From: an uncultured Oscillospiraceae bacterium
GTDB lineage: Bacteria; Bacillota; Clostridia; Oscillospirales; Oscillospiraceae
Length of the DNA: 64,000 nucleotides
Assembly: GCA_934589145.1 (NCBI GenBank)
Contig: CAKTNW010000007.1
Span: forward strand, 1-64,000
Reading direction: 5' to 3'
Shown here: positions 1 through 8,299 of the stretch, piece by piece
How the letters are laid out: each line of letters starts with the position of its first letter
Position numbering within the stretch: the first letter of the stretch is position 1
The notes under the pieces: generated by a model
Database searches by the model: none
Told to the model about the DNA's origin: nothing
The model's input: the letters and a program-made list of their open reading frames with translations, nothing else
Made by a program: the position numbers and the translations under genes

Positions 1-1713
1 GTCTGCTCCGCGTATCCCGGCACCCCCAGCACCGAGATCCTGGAGAACATGCCCCAGTACGGCAAGGACGTGTACTGTGAGTGGGCTCCCAACGAGAAGG
101 TAGCCGCCGAGGTGGCTTACGGCGCAGCCGTGGCCGGTTCCCGCGCCTTCTGCACCATGAAGATGGTGGGCCTGAACGTGGCCGCCGACCCTCTGTTTAC
201 TGCCGGTTACATGGGCGTCAACGGCGCCTATGTGGTGGTCACCGCTGACGACCCCTCCTGCCACTCCTCCCAGAACGAGCAGGATAACCGTCACTATGCC
301 CGCGCCGCCAAGATCGCCATGGTGGAGCCCAGCGACGCTCAGGAGTGCAAGGACTTCGTGAAGCTGGCCTGCGAGATCTCCGAGGAATTCGATACCCCCG
401 TGCTGTACCGCACCACCACCCGCGTCTGCCATTCCAAGGGCCTGGTGGAGTTCGGTGAGCGCACCGAGCATGTGGCTCCCGAGTATAAGCGCAACACCCG
501 CAAGTACATCTGCGCCCCTGCCAACGCCTACGCCAACCATCCCCTGGTGGAGGAGCGCCTGGTGAAGCTGGCTGAGTACGGCTGTACTACCGCCCTGGAG
601 AACGGCCTGAACAAGCTGGAGATGGGCGACGGCAAGGTGGGCGTCATCACCGCCTCCATCGCCTATGAGTATGCCAAGGAAGTGTTCCCCGAGGGTACCT
701 CCTTCCTGAAGCTGGGCCTGACCTATCCTCTGCCCATGAACCTGATCCGCGACTTCGCCTCCAAGGTGGAGAAGCTGTACGTCATCGAAGAGCTGGAGCC
801 CTTCATGGAGAACGAGATCAAGGCCGCCGGTATCGACTGCATCGGCAAGGAGCTGACCGGCGTTATGTACGAGCTGAACACCGAGCTGGTGCGTGAGCGC
901 GTGCTGGGTATCAAGCCCAACTACAAGACCATCACCGACGTGCAGGTGGCCAAGCGTCCTCCCGCACTGTGCCCCGGCTGCCCCCACCGCGGCTTCTTCT
1001 ACACCCTGTCCAAGAACAAGAACTATGTGGTCACCGGCGATATCGGCTGCTACACCCTGGGCTTCGCGCCTCCCCTGAACTGCATGGACGTGTGCATCTG
1101 CATGGGCGGCGGCTTCTCCGCCGGCATGGGCATGGCCAAGTCCTTCCAGCGCGAGGGCGTCACCGATAAGGTGGTGTTCGGCGTCATGGGCGACTCCACG
1201 TTCTTCCACAGCGGCATGACCGGCGCCGCCGAGATCATTTACAACAATGGCCGCATGATCCCCTGCGTGCTGGATAACCGCATCACCGGCATGACCGGCC
1301 ACCAGGACAACCCCGGCTCCGGCTACACCCTGATGGGCGAGGAAGCCCCCATGCTGAGCGTGGAGAAGATCTTCGAGACCTATGGCTTCAATCCCGTGCT
1401 GACCGTGGATCCCCAGGATCTGGCCGCCATGAAGGCCACCGTCAACACCGCCGTGGCCGCCTTGAACGAGGGCAAGCACCCCGCCATCGTCACCCGCCGT
1501 CCCTGCCTGCTGATCAAGCGCGTGAAGCACGATCTGGGCATGTGCGTGGTGAATACCGACAAGTGCGTGGGCTGCAAGAGCTGCCTGAAGGTGGGCTGCC
1601 CCGCCATCTCCCTGGAGAACGGCAAGGCGGCTGTGGATCGCACCCAGTGCGTGGGCTGCACCGTCTGCGCCCAGGCCTGCCCCGTTGGTGCTATTGAAAA
1701 GGAGGAGAAGTGA
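1..1713 (+). CDS. iorA: Indolepyruvate:ferredoxin oxidoreductase, alpha subunit (5' truncated)
   Basis: The frame is already open at base 1 and reads a YPGTPSTEI motif, so the true start lies upstream of the window. The enzyme oxidatively decarboxylates aryl pyruvates from aromatic amino acid breakdown to acyl-CoA and reduces ferredoxin, using thiamine diphosphate. About 570 residues are present: pyrimidine-binding N-terminal domain, TPP-binding core (CPGCPHRG, GDIGCYTLG, GDSTFFHSG) and a C-terminal double [4Fe-4S] ferredoxin domain (CVGCKSCLKVGCP and CVGCTVCAQACP). iorB follows 2 bp downstream, as is usual for this heterodimer. Confidence 0.96.
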   Translation, partial: VCSAYPGTPSTEILENMPQYGKDVYCEWAPNEKVAAEVAYGAAVAGSRAFCTMKMVGLNVAADPLFTAGYMGVNGAYVVVTADDPSCHSSQNEQDNRHYARAAKIAMVEPSDAQECKDFVKLACEISEEFDTPVLYRTTTRVCHSKGLVEFGERTEHVAPEYKRNTRKYICAPANAYANHPLVEERLVKLAEYGCTTALENGLNKLEMGDGKVGVITASIAYEYAKEVFPEGTSFLKLGLTYPLPMNLIRDFASKVEKLYVIEELEPFMENEIKAAGIDCIGKELTGVMYELNTELVRERVLGIKPNYKTITDVQVAKRPPALCPGCPHRGFFYTLSKNKNYVVTGDIGCYTLGFAPPLNCMDVCICMGGGFSAGMGMAKSFQREGVTDKVVFGVMGDSTFFHSGMTGAAEIIYNNGRMIPCVLDNRITGMTGHQDNPGSGYTLMGEEAPMLSVEKIFETYGFNPVLTVDPQDLAAMKATVNTAVAALNEGKHPAIVTRRPCLLIKRVKHDLGMCVVNTDKCVGCKSCLKVGCPAISLENGKAAVDRTQCVGCTVCAQACPVGAIEKEEK

Positions 1714-1715
1714 TC

Positions 1716-2303
1716 ATGTCTAACGTAAAGAGCTGTCTGTTGGTTGGCGTTGGCGGTCAGGGCGCTATCCTGATCTCCAAGATCATGTCCAACGGTTTTA
1801 TGAAGGCCGGTTACGATGTCAAGCAGAGCGAGGTCCACGGTATGGCCCAGCGCGGCGGCTCCGTGTCCACCCAGGTCCGCTGGGGCGACAAGGTGTACGG
1901 CCCCGTGTTCGGCAAGGGCGAGGCTGACATCATGGTGGCCCTGGAGAAGATGGAAGCCGTCCGCTACGCGGAGTTCCTGAATCCCGACGGTGTGGCCGTC
2001 ATCAATGACTACGCCATCAAGTCCACCACCATCGCCTCCGGCGCCGAGGAGTATCCCGAGGGCTGCATCGAGGCCATGCAGAAGAATTTCAAGACCATCG
2101 CCGTTCCCGCCAGCGATATCGCCATCCAGCTGGGCAACGCCAAGTGCATGAACGTGGTGCTGTTCGGCGCCATGTGCGACTCCCTGGGCTGCCCCGAGAT
2201 CGACTGGGAGCAGATCGTGGCCGAGACCGTGCCCGCCAAGGTGAAGGAGCTGAACCTGAAGGCCTTCCGCGCCGGACGCGAGGCTGCCAAGGCCGGTAAG
2301 TAA
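1716..2303 (+). CDS. iorB: Indolepyruvate oxidoreductase, beta subunit
   Basis: This is the 195-residue gamma-type subunit of the 2-oxoacid:ferredoxin oxidoreductase family. It shows the N-terminal GVGGQGAIL nucleotide-type loop and the SEVHGMAQRGGSV motif typical of IorB. I chose the ATG at 1716 because AGGAGG at 1700-1706 is then properly spaced; an in-frame GTG at 1710 is too close. It is co-transcribed with iorA, and a strong hairpin terminator follows at 2341. Confidence 0.95.
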   Translation: MSNVKSCLLVGVGGQGAILISKIMSNGFMKAGYDVKQSEVHGMAQRGGSVSTQVRWGDKVYGPVFGKGEADIMVALEKMEAVRYAEFLNPDGVAVINDYAIKSTTIASGAEEYPEGCIEAMQKNFKTIAVPASDIAIQLGNAKCMNVVLFGAMCDSLGCPEIDWEQIVAETVPAKVKELNLKAFRAGREAAKAGK

Positions 2304-2340
2304 GCGTTATCCCTCTTCTGTACCATATCTCTGAAAAGAG

Positions 2341-2370
2341 CGGCCCGCCGTCCCGGCGGGCCGTCCTTTT
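2341..2370 (+). terminator. Intrinsic terminator of iorAB
   Basis: A perfect 10-bp GC stem (2341-2350 with 2354-2363) has a 3-nt loop and is followed by TCCTTTT. Confidence 0.85.
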
Positions 2371-2511
2371 GGACACAAAAGAGAACCCCCGGCTCTGCCG
2401 GGGGGAGAAAAAAGCCTATGGCGTGGAAGAAAGCAGAAAAGAAAGAGTCTCCAAGTTAGAGTAAGTGAAAAGTTTGCCGACCAATACTTACAAAAACGAG
2501 GAGACTAATTC

Positions 2512-2622
2512 ATGACAAGCAATAGAACCACCGACAAGCAAAAGGCTTCCGGTGATGGTGATAGCCCGTTTACGGGCGGTAGGGCAGAGAATGCAAGCGA
2601 AGAAAAATTCAGTGCCCATTGA
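2512..2622 (+). CDS. Small 36-residue ORF, possible mobile-element remnant
   Basis: ATG at 2512 is preceded by GAGGAG at 2498-2503 and followed by a terminator at 2661, so it has the layout of an expressed unit. The peptide starts MTSNRTTDKQKAS and is polar, with no known domain. From memory its N-terminus recalls the start of small transposon-encoded TnpW-family proteins, with the rest lost; this is a weak inference. No transposase lies next to it. Confidence 0.4.
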   Translation: MTSNRTTDKQKASGDGDSPFTGGRAENASEEKFSAH

Positions 2623-2660
2623 GGGGCTTGCCAGTAATAGGCCCTTATAGGGCCTGGTCA

Positions 2661-2685
2661 AACCTCCGGCTTAGCCGGAGGTTTT
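2661..2685 (+). terminator. Intrinsic terminator after the 36-residue ORF
   Basis: Ten-bp perfect stem (2661-2670 with 2674-2683), TTA loop, T-rich tail. Confidence 0.75.
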
Positions 2686-2711
2686 GATTTTCGCGGGATT
2701 CGCGGTAAATT

Positions 2712-2946
2712 CCGTAGGGGAGGGGCTCTGCCCCTCCCGTTCGATTTAAGACAGCTTTTTCAGTTAAATGGCGGGCGGGGTAGAACCCCGCCCCTACGAA
2801 ATCCTATCGGAGGTTATCTGTAGGGCGGGGCCCATGTGCCCCGCCGCCGATTCCAAGGAGCGCCATCGTAAGAGTTCGTAGGGCGGGGTGTCCTCGCAGT
2901 GGAGCGAAGCGGAACAAGTACCCTTAGGGTGCATCGGCCCGCCGAA
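2712..2946. repeat. Cluster of GTAGGGGCGGG-type palindromic repeats
   Basis: Four units begin GTAGGG and close with a GC-rich inverted arm (about 2713-2740, 2769-2798, 2820-2848, 2878-2946). The last is an extended form containing GAGCGAAGCGGAACAAGT. The same two unit types recur at 29150-29475 and 30897-30930, always between genes. They look like REP/BIME-style intergenic elements. Apart from the small ORF at 2512, nothing else was seen in the 2304-3040 gap. Confidence 0.7.
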
Positions 2947-3040
2947 ACCTCCAATAATTCAAAAAATAGTAATGACTTTTCCGGTCGGATAGGGTACAAT
3001 GTAACACAAATCCCCATCAAACCAACAGGAGGAACCTTCC

Positions 3041-3910
3041 TTGAAAAAGCTCTATGACGCGGTGCAGCGCTTCTGCGCGCGGCACCCCCGTTTCGGCATC
3101 CCCAATCTGATGCTCTACATCGTGGCCGGAAACGTCATCGTATATCTGCTGATGATGTTCACCCAGGCCAACGACGCCAATGCCCTGGCGTTCCTGACGC
3201 TGAATACCGCCGCCGTGCTGAAGGGCGAGCTGTGGCGCATTGTCACCTATGTGTTCGTCCCCACCAGCAGCGGTATCTTCTGGCTGTTGATCAGCCTGTA
3301 TTTCTACTACTGGATCGGCTCCACCCTGGAGCGCCAGTGGGGCACCGCCAAGTTCACCCTCTACTACATCAGCGGCGTGCTGCTGACGGCGGTGGGCGTG
3401 CTGATCGCCAGCCTCATCTCCGGCCAGAGCTACACCGTGGCGGGCTCCTACTATGTGAACCTATCCATGTTCTTCGCCTTTGCCTTCCTGTTCCCGGATA
3501 CCCAGGTGCTGCTGTTCTTCATCATCCCCATCAAGATGAAGTGGCTGGCCTATCTGGACGCGGCGCTGTTCGCCTATGACGTGGTGCGCTGTCTGGTCGC
3601 GGGCAACTGGGGCGGCGCGCTGCTGCCGGTGATCGCTCTGCTGAACTTCGCCGTGTTCATCTGGCCGGAGGTGCACTATATGGCCGACCGCGCCGCCTAC
3701 CGCCACCGTCCCCAGACGGTGCAGTTCAAGCGGGCCGCCCAACAGCAGCAAAAGCAGGAGCAGAAGCAGGGCTACCACCACAAGTGCGCCGTCTGCGGCC
3801 GCACGGATACGGATCATCCCGAGCTCCAGTTCCGCTATTGCAGCAAGTGCGCAGGCTATCACTGCTTCTGCCAGGATCATATCTTCACCCACGTCCATTT
3901 CACGGAGTAA
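3041..3910 (+). CDS. Rhomboid-like membrane protein with C-terminal zinc-binding region
   Basis: A 289-residue protein with about six hydrophobic segments and the rhomboid-type loop WRIVTYVFVP near residue 70. The position where active rhomboids carry GxSG reads GSYYVN, so the serine protease motif is absent and it is probably a pseudoprotease. The last 45 residues are Cys/His-rich (CAVC, CSKC, HCFCQDH) and likely bind zinc. The start is TTG at 3041, the only start well spaced from AGGAGG at 3027-3032. The role is unknown. Confidence 0.8.
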   Translation: MKKLYDAVQRFCARHPRFGIPNLMLYIVAGNVIVYLLMMFTQANDANALAFLTLNTAAVLKGELWRIVTYVFVPTSSGIFWLLISLYFYYWIGSTLERQWGTAKFTLYYISGVLLTAVGVLIASLISGQSYTVAGSYYVNLSMFFAFAFLFPDTQVLLFFIIPIKMKWLAYLDAALFAYDVVRCLVAGNWGGALLPVIALLNFAVFIWPEVHYMADRAAYRHRPQTVQFKRAAQQQQKQEQKQGYHHKCAVCGRTDTDHPELQFRYCSKCAGYHCFCQDHIFTHVHFTE

Positions 3911-3929
3911 ATCGTAAATATGGCATAAA

Positions 3930-3962
3930 AAGAGAGAAGCAGCCTTGCGGCTGCTTCTCGGT
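3930..3962 (-). terminator. Terminator reading leftward, probable end of the 6S-like RNA
   Basis: An 11-bp stem (3934-3944 with 3949-3959) has a TTGC loop. The T-tract lies on the minus-strand side (TCTCTTTTTATG), so it serves minus-strand transcription. Confidence 0.65.
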
Positions 3963-4118
3963 TGCATCGGGCCAAGTTATAACCTGCACCGTTTCCTAGC
4001 AGGTGGGTTGTCTCCAGCTTGCTTTACTGCTTCCATCATCCAGCCGCAAACGGCAGCCGGGAGGCCTGCAAACCACATGCTGATCCGACATCCCCTATAA
4101 CAAGATGTGAGGATAAAA
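3930..4118 (-). ncRNA. Candidate structured RNA, 6S (SsrS)-like
   Basis: On the minus strand a closing stem (GTTATA near 4103 with TATAAC near 3970) encloses about 135 nt. This holds a large internal bubble, an apical GC hairpin and a small 3'-side hairpin (ACCTGC/GCAGGT), followed by the terminator at 3962-3930. That layout, with a 3'-strand hairpin beside a central bubble, is the 6S plan. The sequence is not coding and lacks the SRP signature loop. The identity is inferred from architecture only. Confidence 0.45.
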
Positions 4119-4158
4119 AAGACCCGTATACATCGTTTGTGCGGCGCGCGGGTCATAG
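4117..4158 (-). terminator. Weak terminator of the DUF1292 gene
   Basis: On the minus strand a GACCCG/CGGGTC hairpin is followed directly by TTTTTT. The loop is long and the stem short. Confidence 0.4.
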
Positions 4159-4226
4159 GATCCGTTTGCCTTGGGCATAGTATACCACAGCGAAAGGAAA
4201 AAGAAAAGAGAAATTTGTACTTTTTT

Positions 4227-4517
4227 TCAGGAATCTTCTTCCTCGTCCGCCATGAGCTGCTCCATGAACAGGTCATAGACCCGCTCCAGCTCCTCGTCGC
4301 TGTCCAGGGTGGAGAGCTGCTCCTCGCCGTCCACCATAATGGACTTCAGGATCACCAGGCCCAGATCCTCCTCGTCGGCCCCGTCCTCCTCCACCGCGGG
4401 GAAGAAGGCCATATAGGTCTGGCCGTCCACCTCCAGCGCGTCGATATACTCCAGTTCAAATTCGTTGCCGTCCTCATCGGTCAGGGTGATGAAATTCGGG
4501 CCGAAATCTTCGCTCAT
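4227..4517 (-). CDS. DUF1292 (YrzB-like) acidic protein
   Basis: A 96-residue, very acidic small cytoplasmic protein with the pattern NFITLTDEDGNEFELEYID that marks the DUF1292 family, which is widespread in Firmicutes and of unknown function. I chose the ATG at 4517 over an upstream ATG at 4541 because AGGAGG (4527-4532) is 9 nt from it. In many clostridia this family sits near Holliday-junction resolvase or alanyl-tRNA synthetase genes, but here it stands alone. Confidence 0.85.
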   Translation of the reverse strand: MSEDFGPNFITLTDEDGNEFELEYIDALEVDGQTYMAFFPAVEEDGADEEDLGLVILKSIMVDGEEQLSTLDSDEELERVYDLFMEQLMADEEEDS

Positions 4518-4808
4518 AGATGTGTGCCTCCTTATCAGCATATGGGCTATTGTACCCTATCTTTCGCCGAAATGCAAGCCGAAGCGGTGTGACTTTTTTC
4601 CGGGAAGAGACGCAAAAGCAGGCGAAACGCGCCGATCCCAGCACGATACGCCTGAATTTTGGCACATTTTTGTCAAAAGAAGGGGTTTTTAACATTTGAC
4701 AGATGTGGTACAATACTAGAATAGCATAAAAATGGGCTAGTATGTACACCGGCAGGACGCCGTCCCCGATGTACCTATATTACAAAAAAGAAAAGGAGGT
4801 GCCCTGTT

Positions 4809-7325
4809 ATGAGTGAAAACAAGAAGCACCGCGGCCTGTTCGGCCGCCCACAGCAGAGCGCCGGTCACAGACAGGAAGAAGCGAATCAGGAGCCGCAGCG
4901 TGCGCCGCGCCCGAAAAAGAAGGGAAAGGCCGGTCGTGTGATCGGCACCATCGTGCTGGTGATGGTGCTGACCATCGCCATTTTCACCGGCATTTTTCTG
5001 ACATGGATCAATACATCCCTGAAGGGCCGTGTGGAGGTCTATGTGGACGAGCTGGAGACCAAGGTCTCTACGGAGCTGTACTATCTGGACGCCAAGACCG
5101 ATGAATGGGTCATGTATCAGACCCTGTACAGCGACGGCGAGAACCGCATCTGGATCGATCTGGAGAACATCCCCCAGTATATGCAGGATGCCGCCGTCGC
5201 CATCGAGGACAAGCGCTTTGAAAAGCACAAAGGCGTGGACTTCATCGGTACGGTGCGCGCCATCCTCAGAACCCTGACGGGCCGGGGCGTGCAGGGCGGC
5301 TCCACCATCACCCAGCAGCTCATCAAGAACGTGACCGGCGACAACGAGAGCACCGTCAAGCGCAAGGTGGTGGAGATCTACCGCGCGCTGGAGCTGGAGA
5401 AGCGCTATGACAAGGATCAGATCCTGGAGGCATACCTGAACCGTATCTGCCTGGGTCAGTCCTGCTACGGCGTGGAGGCGGCGGCCCGCACCTATTTCGG
5501 CAAGAGTGCCAGCGAGCTGACGCTGGCCCAGAGCGCCAGCCTGATCGGCATCACCAACAACCCCAGCCAGTACGGCCCCTTTGAAAGCGAGTGGAGCCGG
5601 GAGCAGAACCGCAAGCGTGAGATCCTGATCCTGGACGCCATGCTGGATCAGGGCAAGATCACCCAGGAGGAGTATGACGCCGCCAAGGCGGAGGAGGTCA
5701 TCTTCACCAACGGCTACAGTAATACCGGCAACTACTACGGCGACGCCGTGGTGGACACCAGCGAGGATCAGCAGCAGGAGGACACACCGGCCGTAGCCCA
5801 GTACAAGGCCCGCAACTCCTACTTCACCGACGCCCTGATCGACGATGTGATCCAGGCGCTGATGGACGAGTTCGGCTATGACCACAGTACGGCGGAGAAC
5901 GCGCTGTTCAGCAAGGGCTATAAGATCTATACCACCCAGAACTACGAGTATCAGAAGATCGCCGAGAGCGTGTTCGAGGATCTCAGCAACACCCCCTATA
6001 CCCGCACCAACAGCAAGGGAGAAACCGAGCAGCTCCAGGGCGCCATCACCGTCATCGACCCCTATACCGGCTATGTGGTGGCCATGGTGGGCGGCACCGG
6101 CGCCAAGACGGCGGATCGCGGCTGGAACTGGGCTACCTCCGTGCGGCCCTGCGGTTCTGCCGCCAAGCCCATCAGCACCTATGCCCCCGCACTGGATCAG
6201 GGCGTCATCACCGGCGCGTCCACCATCGACGACTATCCGGTGCTGGAGCTGAACGACAGCCCCTATCCCAAGAACGACAACGGCCGCTTCCAGGGTCTGG
6301 TCACCGTGCGCCGCGCGCTGGTGCAGTCCCTGAACACCTGCGCCGTGCGGGTGAATATGGCCCTGGGCACCTGGAACTCCTATGACTTCATGACCAGCCG
6401 CCTGGGCTTCACCACCCTGACCCAGTCCGACAGCGAGCAGGTGGGCGCCATGGCCCTGGGCGGCTACGCCAACGGCGTCACCACCGAGGAGATGGCGGCG
6501 GCCTACGGCGCCTTCGTCAACGAGGGCATCTATACCAAGCCCCGTACCTTCACCCGTATCGAGGACAGTAACGGCAACGTGATCCTGGAGAATGAGATCC
6601 AGTCCAACGTGGCCATGAAGGCCAGCACCGCCGCGCTGATGAACAGCATCCTCCACGACGTGGTCAACGGCGGCACCGGCTCCTCCGCCAACTTCAGCGG
6701 CATGACCCTGGCCGGTAAGACCGGTACCACCAACGACCAGAAGGACCGCTACTTCGTGGGCTACAGCCCCTACTATGTGGGCGCCTGCTGGGTGGGCTAC
6801 GAGAGCAACAGCCGCGTGTCCTCCGGCGGCATCAACCCGGCGGCGGCGCTGTGGAAGCAGGTCATGTCCCGGATCCACGAGAATCTGGAGAACAAGAGCT
6901 TCTTCTCCAGCAGCGATCTGGTGCAGGTGACGGTCTGCGCCGACAGCGGTATGCTGGCCACCAACCTGTGCGAGAGCGATCCCCGCGGCAGCCGTGTCCG
7001 CACCGAATGGGTGGCGGCGGACAACAAGCCCACGGAGCTGTGCACCATGCATGAGGGCGGCATGATGCTGAACTACTACCGCGACTACTTTGCCAGATTC
7101 CCGGATATCGTGGCGGAGGACAGTGAATATGTCCGCTGGGGCAACGCCATCGGCGGCGACGGCACCGAGCTGCCGCCCGGCTGGAGCAGCACCGGCGACT
7201 ATGACGACGATACCGCCGATACGGAGCCGGACACCGATGATGACACCGGCGACAACTGGCAGGATGCCCTGGCAGGCGGCATCGGCGCCCTGGCGGATGC
7301 CGTGCGGGATCGCTGGGGCAGATAG
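4809..7325 (+). CDS. Class A penicillin-binding protein (transglycosylase/transpeptidase)
   Basis: An 838-residue bifunctional peptidoglycan synthase. After a basic cytoplasmic tail there is one membrane anchor (about 42-66). The GT51 glycosyltransferase domain follows (IEDKRFEKHKGVD, GGSTITQQ, about 85-270), then a transpeptidase domain with the active serine in GSAAKP (about 450), SLN and KTGTT (about 636). The C-terminal tail is Asp/Thr-rich and acidic. AAGGAGG sits at 4793-4799 before the ATG. A TTGACA-like box lies at 4696, but its -10 element is unclear. Confidence 0.95.
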   Translation: MSENKKHRGLFGRPQQSAGHRQEEANQEPQRAPRPKKKGKAGRVIGTIVLVMVLTIAIFTGIFLTWINTSLKGRVEVYVDELETKVSTELYYLDAKTDEWVMYQTLYSDGENRIWIDLENIPQYMQDAAVAIEDKRFEKHKGVDFIGTVRAILRTLTGRGVQGGSTITQQLIKNVTGDNESTVKRKVVEIYRALELEKRYDKDQILEAYLNRICLGQSCYGVEAAARTYFGKSASELTLAQSASLIGITNNPSQYGPFESEWSREQNRKREILILDAMLDQGKITQEEYDAAKAEEVIFTNGYSNTGNYYGDAVVDTSEDQQQEDTPAVAQYKARNSYFTDALIDDVIQALMDEFGYDHSTAENALFSKGYKIYTTQNYEYQKIAESVFEDLSNTPYTRTNSKGETEQLQGAITVIDPYTGYVVAMVGGTGAKTADRGWNWATSVRPCGSAAKPISTYAPALDQGVITGASTIDDYPVLELNDSPYPKNDNGRFQGLVTVRRALVQSLNTCAVRVNMALGTWNSYDFMTSRLGFTTLTQSDSEQVGAMALGGYANGVTTEEMAAAYGAFVNEGIYTKPRTFTRIEDSNGNVILENEIQSNVAMKASTAALMNSILHDVVNGGTGSSANFSGMTLAGKTGTTNDQKDRYFVGYSPYYVGACWVGYESNSRVSSGGINPAAALWKQVMSRIHENLENKSFFSSSDLVQVTVCADSGMLATNLCESDPRGSRVRTEWVAADNKPTELCTMHEGGMMLNYYRDYFARFPDIVAEDSEYVRWGNAIGGDGTELPPGWSSTGDYDDDTADTEPDTDDDTGDNWQDALAGGIGALADAVRDRWGR

Positions 7326-7364
7326 CGCCTGCTCCGGAGACAGGAAAAAGGGGAGGTGGCCCAT

Positions 7365-7871
7365 ATGCGTGCGCCGCAGATCAGCTGCAGCTTTTCCGGC
7401 CACCGGCCCGAGAAGCTGCCCTGGGGCGATAACGAGCGTGACGAGCGCTGCCTGACGCTGAAGGCGTCCATCCGCGAAATGGTGGAGAAGGCGTATGCCG
7501 ACGGCTACCGTCACTTCATCTGCGGCATGGCCCGGGGCTGCGACACCTACTTCTGTGAGGAGGTGCTGCACCTGCGCCGCCGCGTGCAGGACATCACCCT
7601 GGAGGCCGCCATTCCCTGCCTGAGCCAGAGCGACGGCTGGACGGCGGCGCAGCAGGAGCGGTACCGCGACCTGCTGGCGCTGTGCAACTACCGCACGGTG
7701 GTGCAGGAGAAGTATGACCCCGGCTGTATGCACCGGCGCAACCGCTATATGGTGGATCACAGCAGCCTGCTGCTGGCGGTCCACGACGGCAGCACCGGCG
7801 GTACCCGCTATACCATTGAATACGCGCTGCGCCGCCGGAAGGACGTGCTGATCCTTCCGGTGCCGCGGTAA
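7365..7871 (+). CDS. SLOG-fold protein, YpsA/DUF1273-like
   Basis: A 168-residue protein beginning with SFSGHRPEKLPW and carrying GMARGCDTYFCEEV and a GSTGGTRYTIEYA loop, which are marks of the YpsA-like branch of the SLOG nucleotide-binding Rossmann superfamily. Known relatives are thought to sense or bind nucleotide-derived ligands, but the ligand is not established. The ATG at 7365 is preferred to a GTG at 7356 that overlaps the GGGAGG ribosome site. It lies 39 bp after the penicillin-binding protein and may share its transcript. Confidence 0.85.
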   Translation: MRAPQISCSFSGHRPEKLPWGDNERDERCLTLKASIREMVEKAYADGYRHFICGMARGCDTYFCEEVLHLRRRVQDITLEAAIPCLSQSDGWTAAQQERYRDLLALCNYRTVVQEKYDPGCMHRRNRYMVDHSSLLLAVHDGSTGGTRYTIEYALRRRKDVLILPVPR

Positions 7872-7891
7872 CGGAAAAGGAGAATACGATC

Positions 7892-8146
7892 ATGACCTAT
7901 ACCTATACGCCCCGGGGCGTATGCTCCCGCCGCATGACGGTGGAGCTGGAGGACGGCATCATCAAGGCTGTGAAGGTGGAGGGCGGCTGCAACGGCAACC
8001 TGCAGGGTATCTCCCGCCTGGTGGTGGGCATGAAGGCCACCGACGCCATCCAGCGGATGCAGGGCATCTCCTGCGGCGGAAAGCCCACCTCCTGCCCTGA
8101 CCAGCTGGCCAAGGCGCTGACGGAAGCTTTGAACCACGCGAATTGA
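7892..8146 (+). CDS. TSCPD domain protein (TIGR03905 type)
   Basis: An 84-residue protein consisting of one TSCPD domain. It has CSRRM near the N-terminus, the GGCNGNLQGISRLVVGM core and a final SCPDQLAKAL segment. The domain is otherwise seen at the C-terminus of B12-dependent ribonucleotide reductases, where it is Cys-rich; the stand-alone form has no established role. It follows the SLOG gene by 20 bp and ends at a terminator. Confidence 0.88.
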   Translation: MTYTYTPRGVCSRRMTVELEDGIIKAVKVEGGCNGNLQGISRLVVGMKATDAIQRMQGISCGGKPTSCPDQLAKALTEALNHAN

Positions 8147-8160
8147 AGAAAATCACAGAG

Positions 8161-8189
8161 AAAAAGGCGGACGTTAGTCCGCCTTTTTT
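8161..8189 (+). terminator. Terminator of the PBP-SLOG-TSCPD unit
   Basis: GGCGGAC/GTCCGCC stem with a GTTA loop, followed by six T. Confidence 0.85.
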
Positions 8190-8299
8190 GTGTGCCTGAA
8201 AATCCTGCCGCTGTTGTCCTTGACGGAGCAACGGATCTCCCGGCGGCAGCCGGGGACAGGAGCTGCGGCTCCTGGAATCGAATAAAGGAGGCAGACAAA

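Noticed and set aside
3965..4110. SRP RNA as the identity of the structured RNA
   Set aside because: The conserved GGAAG...GAAGCAG-type SRP tetraloop and asymmetric-loop signature is not present, so a 6S-like layout fits better.
4737..7784. A 1015-codon open frame on the minus strand opposite the penicillin-binding protein
   Set aside because: It is an antisense shadow caused by GC-biased codon use. The translation is low-complexity Leu/Val/Ala/Gly/His without domains, and the plus strand encodes a complete enzyme.
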